Below are positions 6,599 to 13,367 of a stretch of 14,257 nucleotides of DNA, piece by piece. The first letter of the stretch is position 1. Each line of letters begins with the position of its first letter. Below the pieces are notes generated by a model that made no database searches, was not told the origin of the DNA, and saw nothing but the letters and a program-made list of their open reading frames with translations. The position numbers were made by a program, and so were the translations under genes. This DNA is from Rhodospirillaceae bacterium (GTDB taxonomy: Bacteria > Pseudomonadota > Alphaproteobacteria > UBA828), in contig JAPPKP010000422.1 in assembly GCA_028819955.1 (NCBI GenBank), forward strand, positions 1 through 14,257. Reading direction: 5' to 3'.

Positions 6599-8050
6599 AT
6601 GACGGTACTTGTTGAGACCCGGGCCGACCTCACGCTCGATGCCGCCCGCCGCGTGGCCTGGAAGGGCGAAGGGGTCGAGCTCGGCGCTACCGCGCTCGCC
6701 GCAATTGCGCGAGGCCGAGAGCGCTTGGAACGCATCGTCGAGCACAACCCCGACGTCACGATCTATGGCGTGACTACGGGGCCGGGTCAGCTTGCCCGCA
6801 GAACGCTGACGCCGGAAGAGCGCGAACGGTGGGCCGGCATGTCGCCTGCGCGAATCGCGGCATCATGGGGCGATCCCCTGCCCGAGCGCGTGGTTCGCGC
6901 CATCGTGCTCGCGCGGCTGACCAACTTCGTGGAAGGCCATTCGGCGGTCTCACCGGATATCGCCCGGCGTGTCGCCGCCATGCTCGACCGGAGCAAGATG
7001 CCCACTGTCCCGACAAAGGGCCAGGGCGGCGCCGGCGAGATCCTGTCGTTGAGCCATCTGTTCATGGGCCTCGCGGAAGAGGCGCAGCCTGCGATCAAGG
7101 ACGTGATGTGCCTGGTCAACGGATCGCCTGCGGCCACGGGTCTTGTCACCGATGCCGCTCTCGTTGCGGAGAGCCGCCTGGATGTCGCGGCACAGGTCTT
7201 CGCGCTTTCCTTCGAGGCCTTCAACGCGCCGCTCGACCATCTCGACCCGGCGCTCGGCAACAACTGGAATAACCCCCACGATCACTGGGCGCTTGAGCGC
7301 CTGCGCGCGCTGGTGCGGGGCGGTCACGGTGGGGACCGGCGCCCCTATCAGGCGCCCGTCAGCTACCGCATCCTTCCGCGAATGCTGGGCCAGGCCCGGC
7401 GCGCGACGTCGCTCGCCGCCGAGGTCGCGGCGGAATCGCTCCAGGCCGTGACCGACAACCCGGTGTGGGCTGAAGGCACGGGCGACGATCGACCCTTCGG
7501 CCGCTTCATCACCAATGGCGGCTATCACAACCCCCACGCGGTGCTCGCAATGGATGCGCTCACCGCCGCGTGCGCCAACCTCTGCGTTCTTGCCGAGCGC
7601 CACGGCGCGAAGCTCCTAGACGGCGCGGTCTCGCTGCTTCCCGATCAGCTGGCTGCGTCAGACGCTGACGACGATGCCCCGCGGCCCTACTTGGGGGGGT
7701 TGCCAATGGCCCAGACCGGCTACGAGGAGGAGGCCCGCCTCTACGCCCAGGCCACGCTGTTGCCTGGCAGCGAGTCGGGCGGTTTCGGACAAAACGACGT
7801 GGCGAGCCCGGTGTTTCTGGCGTGGTCCAAGCAGGACCGTGCCGGCCGCTGCCTCGATATGGCGCTCGCCAGCCTCGTGCCGATCGCCCTCCGCGCTCTG
7901 GACGTCACCGGCCGGCCCGTCCCTGCGCCACTGGCCGAACTTGAGGCTGTGGCCCGAGAGATCGTGCCCGACCCGACGGAGCGCCCGGCGTTCGGCCCCG
8001 TGGTGGCCGCGCTCGCAGACGCTTTGCGCGATGAAATCTATCCTGACTAG
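6599..8050 (+). CDS. Ammonia-lyase (HAL/PAL) family protein lacking the MIO triad
   Basis: Intact 483-residue homologue of aromatic amino acid ammonia-lyases and aminomutases (histidine ammonia-lyase fold, normally a homotetramer). Family landmarks are YGVTTGPGQLA at 56-66 (HAL Tyr53 region), LVNGSPAATGL at 172-182 (Asn174 for HAL Asn195), YQAPVSYRILP at 250-260 (Gln251 and Arg257 for Gln277 and Arg283), TDNPVW at 285-290 and NGGYHNPHA at 306-314. The MIO cofactor normally forms from Ala-Ser-Gly within GSVGASGDLAPLSH. Here the region is GQGGAGEILSLSH (141-153): one residue shorter, with the Ser gone. The catalytic Tyr280 position is Val254 and the Glu414 position is Asn399. A classical MIO-dependent lyase reaction is therefore unlikely, yet the frame is open and the fold residues are kept, so a different activity or a structural role is likely. 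The upstream ribosome site is weak. The stop overlaps the convergent stress-protein stop. Confidence 0.82.
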   Translation: MTVLVETRADLTLDAARRVAWKGEGVELGATALAAIARGRERLERIVEHNPDVTIYGVTTGPGQLARRTLTPEERERWAGMSPARIAASWGDPLPERVVRAIVLARLTNFVEGHSAVSPDIARRVAAMLDRSKMPTVPTKGQGGAGEILSLSHLFMGLAEEAQPAIKDVMCLVNGSPAATGLVTDAALVAESRLDVAAQVFALSFEAFNAPLDHLDPALGNNWNNPHDHWALERLRALVRGGHGGDRRPYQAPVSYRILPRMLGQARRATSLAAEVAAESLQAVTDNPVWAEGTGDDRPFGRFITNGGYHNPHAVLAMDALTAACANLCVLAERHGAKLLDGAVSLLPDQLAASDADDDAPRPYLGGLPMAQTGYEEEARLYAQATLLPGSESGGFGQNDVASPVFLAWSKQDRAGRCLDMALASLVPIALRALDVTGRPVPAPLAELEAVAREIVPDPTERPAFGPVVAALADALRDEIYPD

Positions 8051-8868
8051 TGGGACATCAGCACCGGCACGGTCATCTGGCGCAGAATGTCGCGGGTGAC
8101 ACCGCCCAGCAGCACCTCTCGCATGCGGTGGTGGCCGTAGCCGCCCATGACAAGAAGCTCCGCTCCGTGATCGCTGATCTCCGAAAGGAGGGCGTCGCTC
8201 GCGCCGAGATCCGATGAGCTGATCGCGTGCCTGGCTTCCGCGCTCACACCGTGCCGAGCCAGGTACGTGCTGATCTCGGCCCCCGGTATGTGCTTGCCGT
8301 CGCCGGTGTCGATCCCTAGGACGATCACCTTGCTCGCCTGCTGCAGCAGCGGCAACGCGTCGGCGAGCGCGCGCCTCGCCTCACGGGTGCCGTTCCAGGC
8401 GAGCATGACGGTCTCCGCATTGACGCCGAAGGAGCCGGCATAAGGCCAGACCAGCACCGGCCCGCCTGCGGCGAGCACCACGCCGTCCGCCAGCCCAGAG
8501 ATGCTGTTCTCATCGTCGGGGTCGGTCTGGCCCACGATGGTGATGTCGGCGTAGTGCGCGCTCGTCGTGACCCCGTCGGCGGGATCGCCCGTCAACAGTC
8601 GCCATTCGGACGGCATCGTCGTCTTCGCCATCCGTCGGGTGAAGTGCCGCTCGGCCTCCTCGGCGAGCGCGCGCTGCTCGGTATCGAGCCGCTTGTAGAC
8701 CTCGGTAGAGAGCTCGAAGCTGGCGAAACCGGGGACGATGAGACGAGGCAGCACGTAGACCCCGGTCACCCTGCCGTCGTGGCGCTCGGCCAGTTCGACC
8801 GCGGCCTCGAGCCTCGCCGACGAGCGACCGTCCTGAGCCAGATGCACGACGATGTCCTTGTACGCCAT
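8047..8868 (-). CDS. Universal stress protein, tandem UspA domains
   Basis: A 273-residue cytoplasmic universal stress protein with two UspA-like domains. The first (about 1-145) begins MAYKDIVVHLAQDGRSS; the second begins near residue 155 at VMLAWNGTREARRAL. The second domain keeps the ATP-binding loop pattern G-x2-G-x9-G-(S/T) in GGYGHHRMREVLLGGVTR and ends in the typical VPVLMSH. The first domain lacks a clear equivalent loop, as is usual in tandem Usps. The frame opens at 8985, but the ATG at 8868 is preferred: it starts exactly where homology starts, with AAGGAGG 7 nt upstream. Such proteins respond to starvation, oxidative or envelope stress; no specific role is shown here. A broken paralogue lies immediately upstream at 8996-9170. 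Confidence 0.9.
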   Translation of the reverse strand: MAYKDIVVHLAQDGRSSARLEAAVELAERHDGRVTGVYVLPRLIVPGFASFELSTEVYKRLDTEQRALAEEAERHFTRRMAKTTMPSEWRLLTGDPADGVTTSAHYADITIVGQTDPDDENSISGLADGVVLAAGGPVLVWPYAGSFGVNAETVMLAWNGTREARRALADALPLLQQASKVIVLGIDTGDGKHIPGAEISTYLARHGVSAEARHAISSSDLGASDALLSEISDHGAELLVMGGYGHHRMREVLLGGVTRDILRQMTVPVLMSH

Positions 8869-8995
8869 GGTCAAGCCTCCTTCTCCCCATCGTCCCTGGC
8901 CCGACGCCTTCGCCAGGGAGCACGGCCAGCCTAGCGGGCCGACTGCGGGTACGGTTTGACATGAGTCATGCCGGCCGTCGTGCACGCCTCGCCCG

Positions 8996-9170
8996 CTAGT
9001 GCGCCATCAGGACCGGCACGGTTGTCTCGCGCAGAATGTCGCGCGTGACACCGCCGAACAGCCTCTCGCGCAGGTGGCGATGGCCGTAACCCCCCATGAC
9101 GAGGAGGCCGATGCCGCGCCGCCGACCGGTTGTCTGTCCCGAGATGCACAACGATGTCCTTGTACTCCAT
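8996..9170 (-). pseudogene. Internally deleted universal stress protein paralogue
   Basis: Both ends of a Usp gene are present but the middle is gone. From the ATG at 9170 the reading is MEYKDIVVHLGTDNRSAAR, matching the first residues of the intact neighbour (MAYKDIVVHLAQDGRSSAR), and a purine-rich AAGGAGA ribosome site is kept. From about 9113 down to the TAG at 8996-8998, another frame reads LLVMGGYGHRHLRERLFGG then VTRDILRETTVPVLMAH, matching the last 36 residues or so of the neighbour. Roughly 215 codons are missing, and the junction near 9113-9120 also shifts the frame. The N-terminal frame runs on past the junction as an unrelated tail to 8931. The gene order indicates a tandem duplication of which one copy decayed. 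Confidence 0.8.
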
Positions 9171-9238
9171 GGCTGCTCTCCTTCACCTCACGACTCGCTC
9201 GAAGGCGAGGTGGTCTCTGGGTCGGATCGCAAGTCCGT

Positions 9239-9595
9239 TCAGCATCGTCTGTCCGCCCATTCCAGGTGTGCCGGCAGGATCGGCGGGGTGTCGGACGAGG
9301 CGCACGCCCCTTCGATCTGGGTATCCGAGAGATCGTACGATTGACTGAGCCGGGCGCCGCCGATGTCCGCGCCGTCGAACAGCGCCCCCTGAAGCTCGGT
9401 GTCGCTGAAGTTGGCGACGTGGCCGACCAGGTAATAGAACCAGCAGAGAATGTATTCGAAGCTATCGAAAATACTTATGGCGAACGATCTAACGCTATTC
9501 CCTTTTCGCCGGTCGCGGGGCCAGATTGGCTTCGCTTCACCCAGCTTCTGATGCTCACGGTTTCCCGTGCTCTCTATGTCTCCTGCTTGCTCCAT
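9239..9595 (-). pseudogene. Pentapeptide-repeat protein fragment
   Basis: The frame encodes 118 residues whose C-terminal half has about five consecutive pentapeptides from residue 61 (ANFSD TELQG ALFDG ADIGG), with a central Leu/Phe/Ile every fifth residue. They are followed by the closing segment typical of these right-handed beta-helix proteins (LSDTQIEGAC... then ILPAHLEW). The first 60 residues do not look like repeats: a basic stretch, then an aromatic, hydrophobic piece (FEYILCWFYYLVGHV) encoded in locally AT-richer DNA. I read it as the surviving 3' end of a longer pentapeptide gene joined to unrelated sequence; an intact small membrane-linked protein is the alternative. No convincing ribosome site precedes the ATG at 9595. 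Function cannot be assigned. Confidence 0.45.
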
Positions 9596-9721
9596 GTGAG
9601 TGGCTTGGTGTCGGCGCGGGCGCGGCAGGAATAGCCTGAGCGCATACGGCGGCCGGCGGACGCCGTCCGAGCGTCTGTCCTGAATGCCGCCGTGCCGTCA
9701 TCTGCCGTGCTCGCTCATCTT

Positions 9722-9750
9722 TCCCTCTACCTGTGACGTGGTGAGAGGGA
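9722..9750 (-). terminator. Hairpin downstream of the MaoC gene
   Basis: TCCCTCT at 9722-9728 pairs with AGAGGGA at 9744-9750, and the stem extends by ACC/GGT with one bulged G. It lies about 43 nt past the MaoC stop on the minus strand. No U-run follows in that direction, so termination is only a possibility. The rest of the stretch 9596-9792 shows no gene. Confidence 0.3.
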
Positions 9751-9792
9751 GCGGCTGGCGCAAGGTTGGGTCGGCAGGGTGAGCGTTGGGTG

Positions 9793-10257
9793 CTACGCCG
9801 GTCCGTCGCGGAAGGGGACTTGGGCGAGCGCCCGGCCGGAAAGCACGGTGCGATCGCCCACGGAGCACGTGGTCTCGAACTCGACGCGTCGGCGCTCCGG
9901 GATCAGGCGGTCCACCACGGCCCGCGCCACCACCTCGTCGCCGGGCCTGACCGGTGCCGTGAATCGGAGAGACTGCGAGAGGTAAATGCAGCCCGGCCCC
10001 GGCATCCGGGTGCCGATGACCGTCGAGATCAATGCTGCGGTGCACATGCCGTGGACGATGCGGCCGCCGAAGCGCGACTGCTCGGCAAAATCGTCGTCGA
10101 AGTGGAGCGGGTTGGTGTCGCCCGTCAGGTCGGCGAAGAGCCGCATCTCCTCGTCGTTGATAACGCGCCCGTATTCGGCGCTCATGCCGATCTTCAGGTC
10201 CTCGAAGAAATAACCGAATCGGGCATCGCCCTGGGCCGTGTCGGCCGTGTGCACCAT
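9793..10257 (-). CDS. MaoC-family (R)-specific enoyl-CoA hydratase/dehydratase
   Basis: A 154-residue single hot-dog-fold protein of the MaoC/PhaJ family, which hydrates trans-2-enoyl-CoA to (R)-3-hydroxyacyl-CoA or dehydrates related CoA thioesters in the cytosol. The catalytic hydratase-2 motif is at residues 43-53 (DLTGDTNPLHF), with Asp47 and His52 the catalytic pair. It continues with FGGRIVHGM (63-71) and GPGCIYLSQSLRFTAPVRPGD, the usual acyl-binding stretch. Length is typical of PhaJ-like enzymes. The ATG at 10257 is chosen because homology begins just after it and a GGAGGAGGG run lies 9 nt upstream; the frame is open far upstream only as a shadow of the amidase gene. It is divergent from the amidase and may share its control region. 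The acyl substrate is not evident. Confidence 0.9.
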   Translation of the reverse strand: MVHTADTAQGDARFGYFFEDLKIGMSAEYGRVINDEEMRLFADLTGDTNPLHFDDDFAEQSRFGGRIVHGMCTAALISTVIGTRMPGPGCIYLSQSLRFTAPVRPGDEVVARAVVDRLIPERRRVEFETTCSVGDRTVLSGRALAQVPFRDGPA

Positions 10258-10464
10258 GATCGAATTCCCTCCTCCGGCGTTGCGAACGGCGGATTGTGCG
10301 GTGCAACAGAACGTCTGGCAAGCGCGCCCCCAAGGCCGATCGCCGCCACCCTCCGCACGCGGCTGCGGCCGCCCTGTTCGCTGGCGCGGACGCGCGGTAT
10401 ATGTGGCGCTCCGGCAGGGACGGCGGCGCTCGCCGTCGGCGCGGCAATGAAGGGAGGAGAACCG
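10258..10464. promoter_or_regulatory. Divergent intergenic region between MaoC and amidase genes
   Basis: This 207-nt spacer must hold the promoters of both divergent genes. On the plus strand TGTTCG (10375-10380), a 17-nt spacer and TATATG (10398-10403) form a weak sigma-70-like candidate for the amidase gene, 61 nt before its ATG. AGGGAGGAG at 10451-10459 is a strong ribosome site 5 nt before ATG 10465 and argues against the in-frame ATG at 10447. No clear operator was seen. Confidence 0.3.
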
Positions 10465-12000
10465 ATGGCCAAGTTTCCGACGGTGCGCACACCGACGATC
10501 GAGGAGGTCCTCGACATCGCCGAGGGCTACGGCATGACGATCACCGTGGAGGATGCGGAATCGTTCCGCGGCCTCATGGCCGGCACGATCGCCTCCTACC
10601 ACCGGCTCGACGACCTCGACGAGCCCAAGCTCCCCGTCAAGTACCCGCGCAGCACCGGCTACCGGCCGCCGCCGGAGGAGAATCCCTACAACGCCTGGTA
10701 CTGGAAGGCCGAGGTCAAGGGCGCGAGCAGAGGGCCGCTCAAGGGCAAGAAGGTCGCGCTCAAGGACAATATCTGCCTCGCCGGCGTGCCCATGATGAAC
10801 GGGGCGACGGTGCTCGAAGGCTACGTGCCCGATGTCGACGCGACCGTGGTGACCCGGATCCTCGATGCCGGCGGCACCATCGTCGGCAAGGCCGCCAACA
10901 CCTACCTCTGCTTCGACGGCGGCAGCGCCACCACCGCCACCGGCATGGTCGATAACCCGCACAAGCCGGGCTACACCTGTGGCGGCTCGTCCGCCGGCAG
11001 CGGCGTGCTGGTGCTCACCGGCGAGGCCGACATGGCGCTCGGCGGCGACCAGGGCGGCTCGATCCGCATGCCGGCCTGCTGGAGCGGCATCTACGGGCAC
11101 AAGCCCACGCACGGCCTGGTGCCCTACACCGGCATCTTCCCCATCGAGATGACCCTCGATCACACCGGCCCCATGGCGCGCTCGGTGAGCGACGTGGCGG
11201 CCCTGCTCCAGGTCATCGCCGGGCCGGACGGGCAGGACCCGCGCCAGATCGGCACCAGGACCCAACGCTACACCGGCGCCGTGGACAAGGGCGCCGACGG
11301 CATGAAGATCGGCGTGGTCAAGGAGGGCTTCGGCCATCCCGAGAGCGAGGACGCCGTGGACGGCTGCGTGCGCGCGGCGGTCCAGCGCTTCACGGAGCTT
11401 GGCGCCACGGTGGACGAGATCTCGATCCCCATGCACCTGGACGGCCCGCACATCTGGAACGGCATCGCGGTCGAGGGCGCGACCGCGCTGATGCTCAAGG
11501 GCAACGCCTTCGGCACCAACTGGGAGGGCTACTACGCCACCTCGCTGATGGACGCCTATGCGCGCGGCTGGCGCTCGCGGCCGGACGATCTCTCGGAGAC
11601 CGTGAAGTACGTCATGATGCTCGGCGAGTTCATGCACCGCGAGTATCACGGCCGCTACTACGCCAAGGCGCAGAACCTGAGCCGCCGGCTGCGCGAGACC
11701 TATGATGCCTCGCTGGCGGAGTACGACGTGCTGGCGATGCCGACGCTGCCCATGCTGGCGACCAAGCTGCCGGAGCCGGACTGCTCGCGCGAGGAGTACG
11801 TCGATGCCGCACTGAACATGCTGGCCAACACCTGCCCGTTCGACGCCACCGGCCATCCGGCCATGACGGTGCCCTGCGGGAAGGCGGACGATTCGCCCAT
11901 CGGCCTGATGCTGATCGGCAAGCGCTACGACGACGCGACCGTGATCCAGGCCGGCGGCGCCTTCGAGAGCCTCGGCGTCTACACGGTATCGACCGCATAG
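10465..12000 (+). CDS. Amidase-signature family amidase
   Basis: A 511-residue hydrolase of the amidase signature family (Ser-cisSer-Lys triad), which cleaves carboxamides to acid and ammonia. Lys100 is in VALKDNICLAG, cis-Ser175 is in CGGSSAGSG (171-180) and the nucleophile Ser199 is in GGDQGGSIRMPA (193-204); the 24-residue serine spacing matches characterised members. The N-terminal region of about 90 residues ahead of the core, and GHKPTHGLVPYTGIFP, resemble the aliphatic/aromatic amidases that accompany nitrile hydratases in Rhodococcus and Pseudomonas. No nitrile hydratase gene is in the window. GGSSAGS differs from the common GGSSGGS by one small residue. ATG 10465 follows a strong AGGGAGGAG; the frame is open far upstream only because of base composition. 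It is unlikely to be GatA: there is no gatB or gatC nearby and it has the longer N-terminus. The natural substrate is unknown. Confidence 0.92.
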   Translation: MAKFPTVRTPTIEEVLDIAEGYGMTITVEDAESFRGLMAGTIASYHRLDDLDEPKLPVKYPRSTGYRPPPEENPYNAWYWKAEVKGASRGPLKGKKVALKDNICLAGVPMMNGATVLEGYVPDVDATVVTRILDAGGTIVGKAANTYLCFDGGSATTATGMVDNPHKPGYTCGGSSAGSGVLVLTGEADMALGGDQGGSIRMPACWSGIYGHKPTHGLVPYTGIFPIEMTLDHTGPMARSVSDVAALLQVIAGPDGQDPRQIGTRTQRYTGAVDKGADGMKIGVVKEGFGHPESEDAVDGCVRAAVQRFTELGATVDEISIPMHLDGPHIWNGIAVEGATALMLKGNAFGTNWEGYYATSLMDAYARGWRSRPDDLSETVKYVMMLGEFMHREYHGRYYAKAQNLSRRLRETYDASLAEYDVLAMPTLPMLATKLPEPDCSREEYVDAALNMLANTCPFDATGHPAMTVPCGKADDSPIGLMLIGKRYDDATVIQAGGAFESLGVYTVSTA

Positions 12001-12010
12001 CCCGTACCGG

Positions 12011-12031
12011 GCAGCCGGGCCCGCCGGCTGC
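12011..12031 (+). repeat. Short hairpin after the amidase gene
   Basis: GCAGCCGG (12011-12018) and CCGGCTGC (12024-12031) form a perfect 8-bp stem with a 5-nt loop, 10 nt past the amidase stop and 9 nt before the terminator-like stem. It may protect the mRNA end or assist termination. Confidence 0.45.
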
Positions 12032-12040
12032 GCTTCACAA

Positions 12041-12073
12041 GGGGCGCCTCCCATCGCGGGCGGCGCCCCTTTC
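12041..12073 (+). terminator. Rho-independent-like terminator of the amidase gene
   Basis: GGGGCGCC (12041-12048) pairs with GGCGCCCC (12062-12069). The stem continues inward, after a T/C mismatch, with CCC/GGG around an ATCGC loop. TTTCC follows on the plus strand. The stem is strong and the U-tract short, which is usual in high-GC genomes. Confidence 0.7.
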
Positions 12074-12145
12074 CTCGCCGCAGTCACCGCCCGCGCCGCA
12101 CGCGTGAAGGCGGGATGAACCTCAAGTCTCTTGCCGGATTTCACC

Positions 12146-12424
12146 GGGATTAAGTGGGATTAACCGGGACAAGCGGGATTCGCCGGGATCAGATGGGATC
12201 AAGTGGGACAGGCGGGATTCGCCGGGATTCTGTGGTATTGATCGGGACAAGTGGGATTCGCCGGGATTCAGTGGGATTAAGTGGGACAAGTGGGATTCGC
12301 CGGGATCGAGTGGGACAAGTGGGATTCTACGGGATCGAGTGGGATTAACTGGGACAAGTGGGATTCCCCGGGATCAAGTGGGATCGAGTGAGAATAAGTG
12401 GGACAAGCGGGGCTTCCCCGGGAC
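12146..12424. repeat. Minisatellite of interleaved 9-nt and 10-nt GGGA modules
   Basis: About 29 head-to-tail modules, each beginning GGGA. Two kinds are ordered: a 9-nt module (GGGACAAGT or GGGACAAGC; one copy is GGGACAGGC) and a 10-nt module (GGGAT plus five variable bases, often GGGATTCGCC directly after the 9-nt one). The 9-nt module starts at 12166, 12205, 12244, 12283, 12312, 12351 and 12400, giving steps of 39, 39, 39, 29, 39 and 49 nt, so the higher unit is one 9-nt plus three 10-nt modules, with one loss and one gain. The last modules (12390 onward) are degenerate, and a decayed edge unit precedes from about 12134. Because 39 is divisible by three, long open frames appear on both strands, but they have no homology-like features and no ribosome site and are not called as genes. 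Function is unknown. Confidence 0.9.
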
Positions 12425-12776
12425 TGGCGATAGACGCCCGCGTCCAACGCCGTCAGGATAATGCCGACGGCGTGTGAACGAGATGCAAGAAGGGGTAGGC
12501 GGCAGCCGCCCCAGCGGCGAGCGCTCGCCCATCCGGTCTCCACTAGCTGCGGCCCGCTCGCTCTCGCACTGCATTGCACGATGTTGATGCACTCGGCACG
12601 CGCTGTGCACCGCACCATGGTCCGGGTAGTGTTATGGACCGGCGGCGTCGCCGACATCCGCTGGGCGCCTGCAATGGCGGACAGCGCCTCCGCCGGCTGA
12701 AGGCGGGCCGCGGGATGTGATTCGGAAGTTTCCTTGCAACGGCCGATAGAGAACTTGCTTTGGAGGCAGTGGAAAC
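12425..12776. other. Gene-free spacer before the lipoprotein gene
   Basis: No convincing gene was found in either direction in this stretch of about 350 nt; open frames here lack ribosome sites and recognisable motifs. There is a small GC-rich stem (CCGCC at 12690-12694 with GGCGG at 12702-12706). GGAGG at 12762-12766 is the ribosome site of the lipoprotein gene. Its promoter probably lies in the last 100 nt, but no clear -35/-10 pair stands out. Confidence 0.4.
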
Positions 12777-13367
12777 ATGATGAAGCGTCTTGCGGGAATA
12801 GTTGCAACTTTGATAGCGGCCGTATTGGCCGTTTCATGTGCGCCGGCCCCTAAGCCTGTCACCAAGGGAAAACCTCTGACTGCAGAGGAGTACTGGATCG
12901 TTCAAGAGAATTTGGCCAAGATGGAAATTCGAATGGCGCAACAGCTGCGGGAGTCACTTGAAAAGAAGGGTTTACTCCCCGCTACCGCCGAAGAGATCGT
13001 CGCCAAGCTGTCAGGTAACACGCATAACACGGTGACCTCGTCAATTAGACTCTCTGCATACTACGCCGCCGATGGAACGCTGAATGCCACGTTCGTGAAC
13101 CGCCAGGGCGAGTTTCGTTCGGCGGGCGCATGGTGGACCAACGAGGGCGGTGCTCGCTGTTTCAGGCTGAACAAACTGAGGTTTCGTGACCCGGCTACCG
13201 GGCGGCTCACTTATAGCTATGGGGAGGCCTGGAAGTCGACTTACGAGGCCAATTGCTATCTCTCTTACTTTGAAGGCGATACCGAGCATTGGTTACTCTT
13301 GAGTGGTCCACATCACCTCAAGAGCGGACAATCGACAATAATGCCGGGAAATCCTTTCGACTTGTAA
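12777..13367 (+). CDS. Putative lipoprotein of unknown function
   Basis: A 196-residue protein with a lipoprotein-type signal peptide: Met-Met-Lys-Arg, a hydrophobic core to about residue 19, then VLAVSC with Cys21 as the likely lipidated residue (Ala at -3 is less usual than Leu), followed by a Pro/Lys-rich linker. The mature part has a charged helical segment (about 36-66), then a region rich in Tyr, Trp and Gly (about 75-175) with two Cys, in GARCFRL and EANCYLSYF, that could form a disulfide in the periplasm. The GAWWTNEGG...CF pattern faintly recalls small periplasmic beta-sheet proteins such as DUF995, but I cannot assign it. GGAGG at 12762-12766 supports ATG 12777; a second ATG follows directly. 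Third codon positions are visibly less G/C-rich than in neighbouring genes, suggesting later acquisition or weak codon selection. Likely envelope-anchored. Confidence 0.72.
   Translation: MMKRLAGIVATLIAAVLAVSCAPAPKPVTKGKPLTAEEYWIVQENLAKMEIRMAQQLRESLEKKGLLPATAEEIVAKLSGNTHNTVTSSIRLSAYYAADGTLNATFVNRQGEFRSAGAWWTNEGGARCFRLNKLRFRDPATGRLTYSYGEAWKSTYEANCYLSYFEGDTEHWLLLSGPHHLKSGQSTIMPGNPFDL

Noticed and set aside
6599..8050. Calling this gene histidine ammonia-lyase (hutH)
   Set aside because: The MIO-forming Ser and the Tyr280 and Glu414 equivalents are missing and no other hut gene is present.
8869..8985. 39-residue N-terminal extension of the stress protein
   Set aside because: Homology starts exactly at ATG 8868, which has an AAGGAGG ribosome site; the extension has neither.
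9766..10464. N-terminal extension of the amidase frame
   Set aside because: It overlaps MaoC in antisense and has no homology-like content; a strong ribosome site marks the start at 10465.
9793..12144. Minus-strand open frame of 783 codons that includes the MaoC gene at its end
   Set aside because: Only the final 154 codons (from 10257) resemble a protein family and have a ribosome site. The rest is antisense to the amidase.
12146..12424. CRISPR array
   Set aside because: There are no spacers of constant length between identical repeats; modules are contiguous, degenerate and 9-10 nt long, and no cas gene is present.
12277..12837. Minus-strand 186-codon frame ending in the minisatellite
   Set aside because: It is open because of the 39-nt period plus chance; it has no ribosome site and runs antisense into the lipoprotein start.
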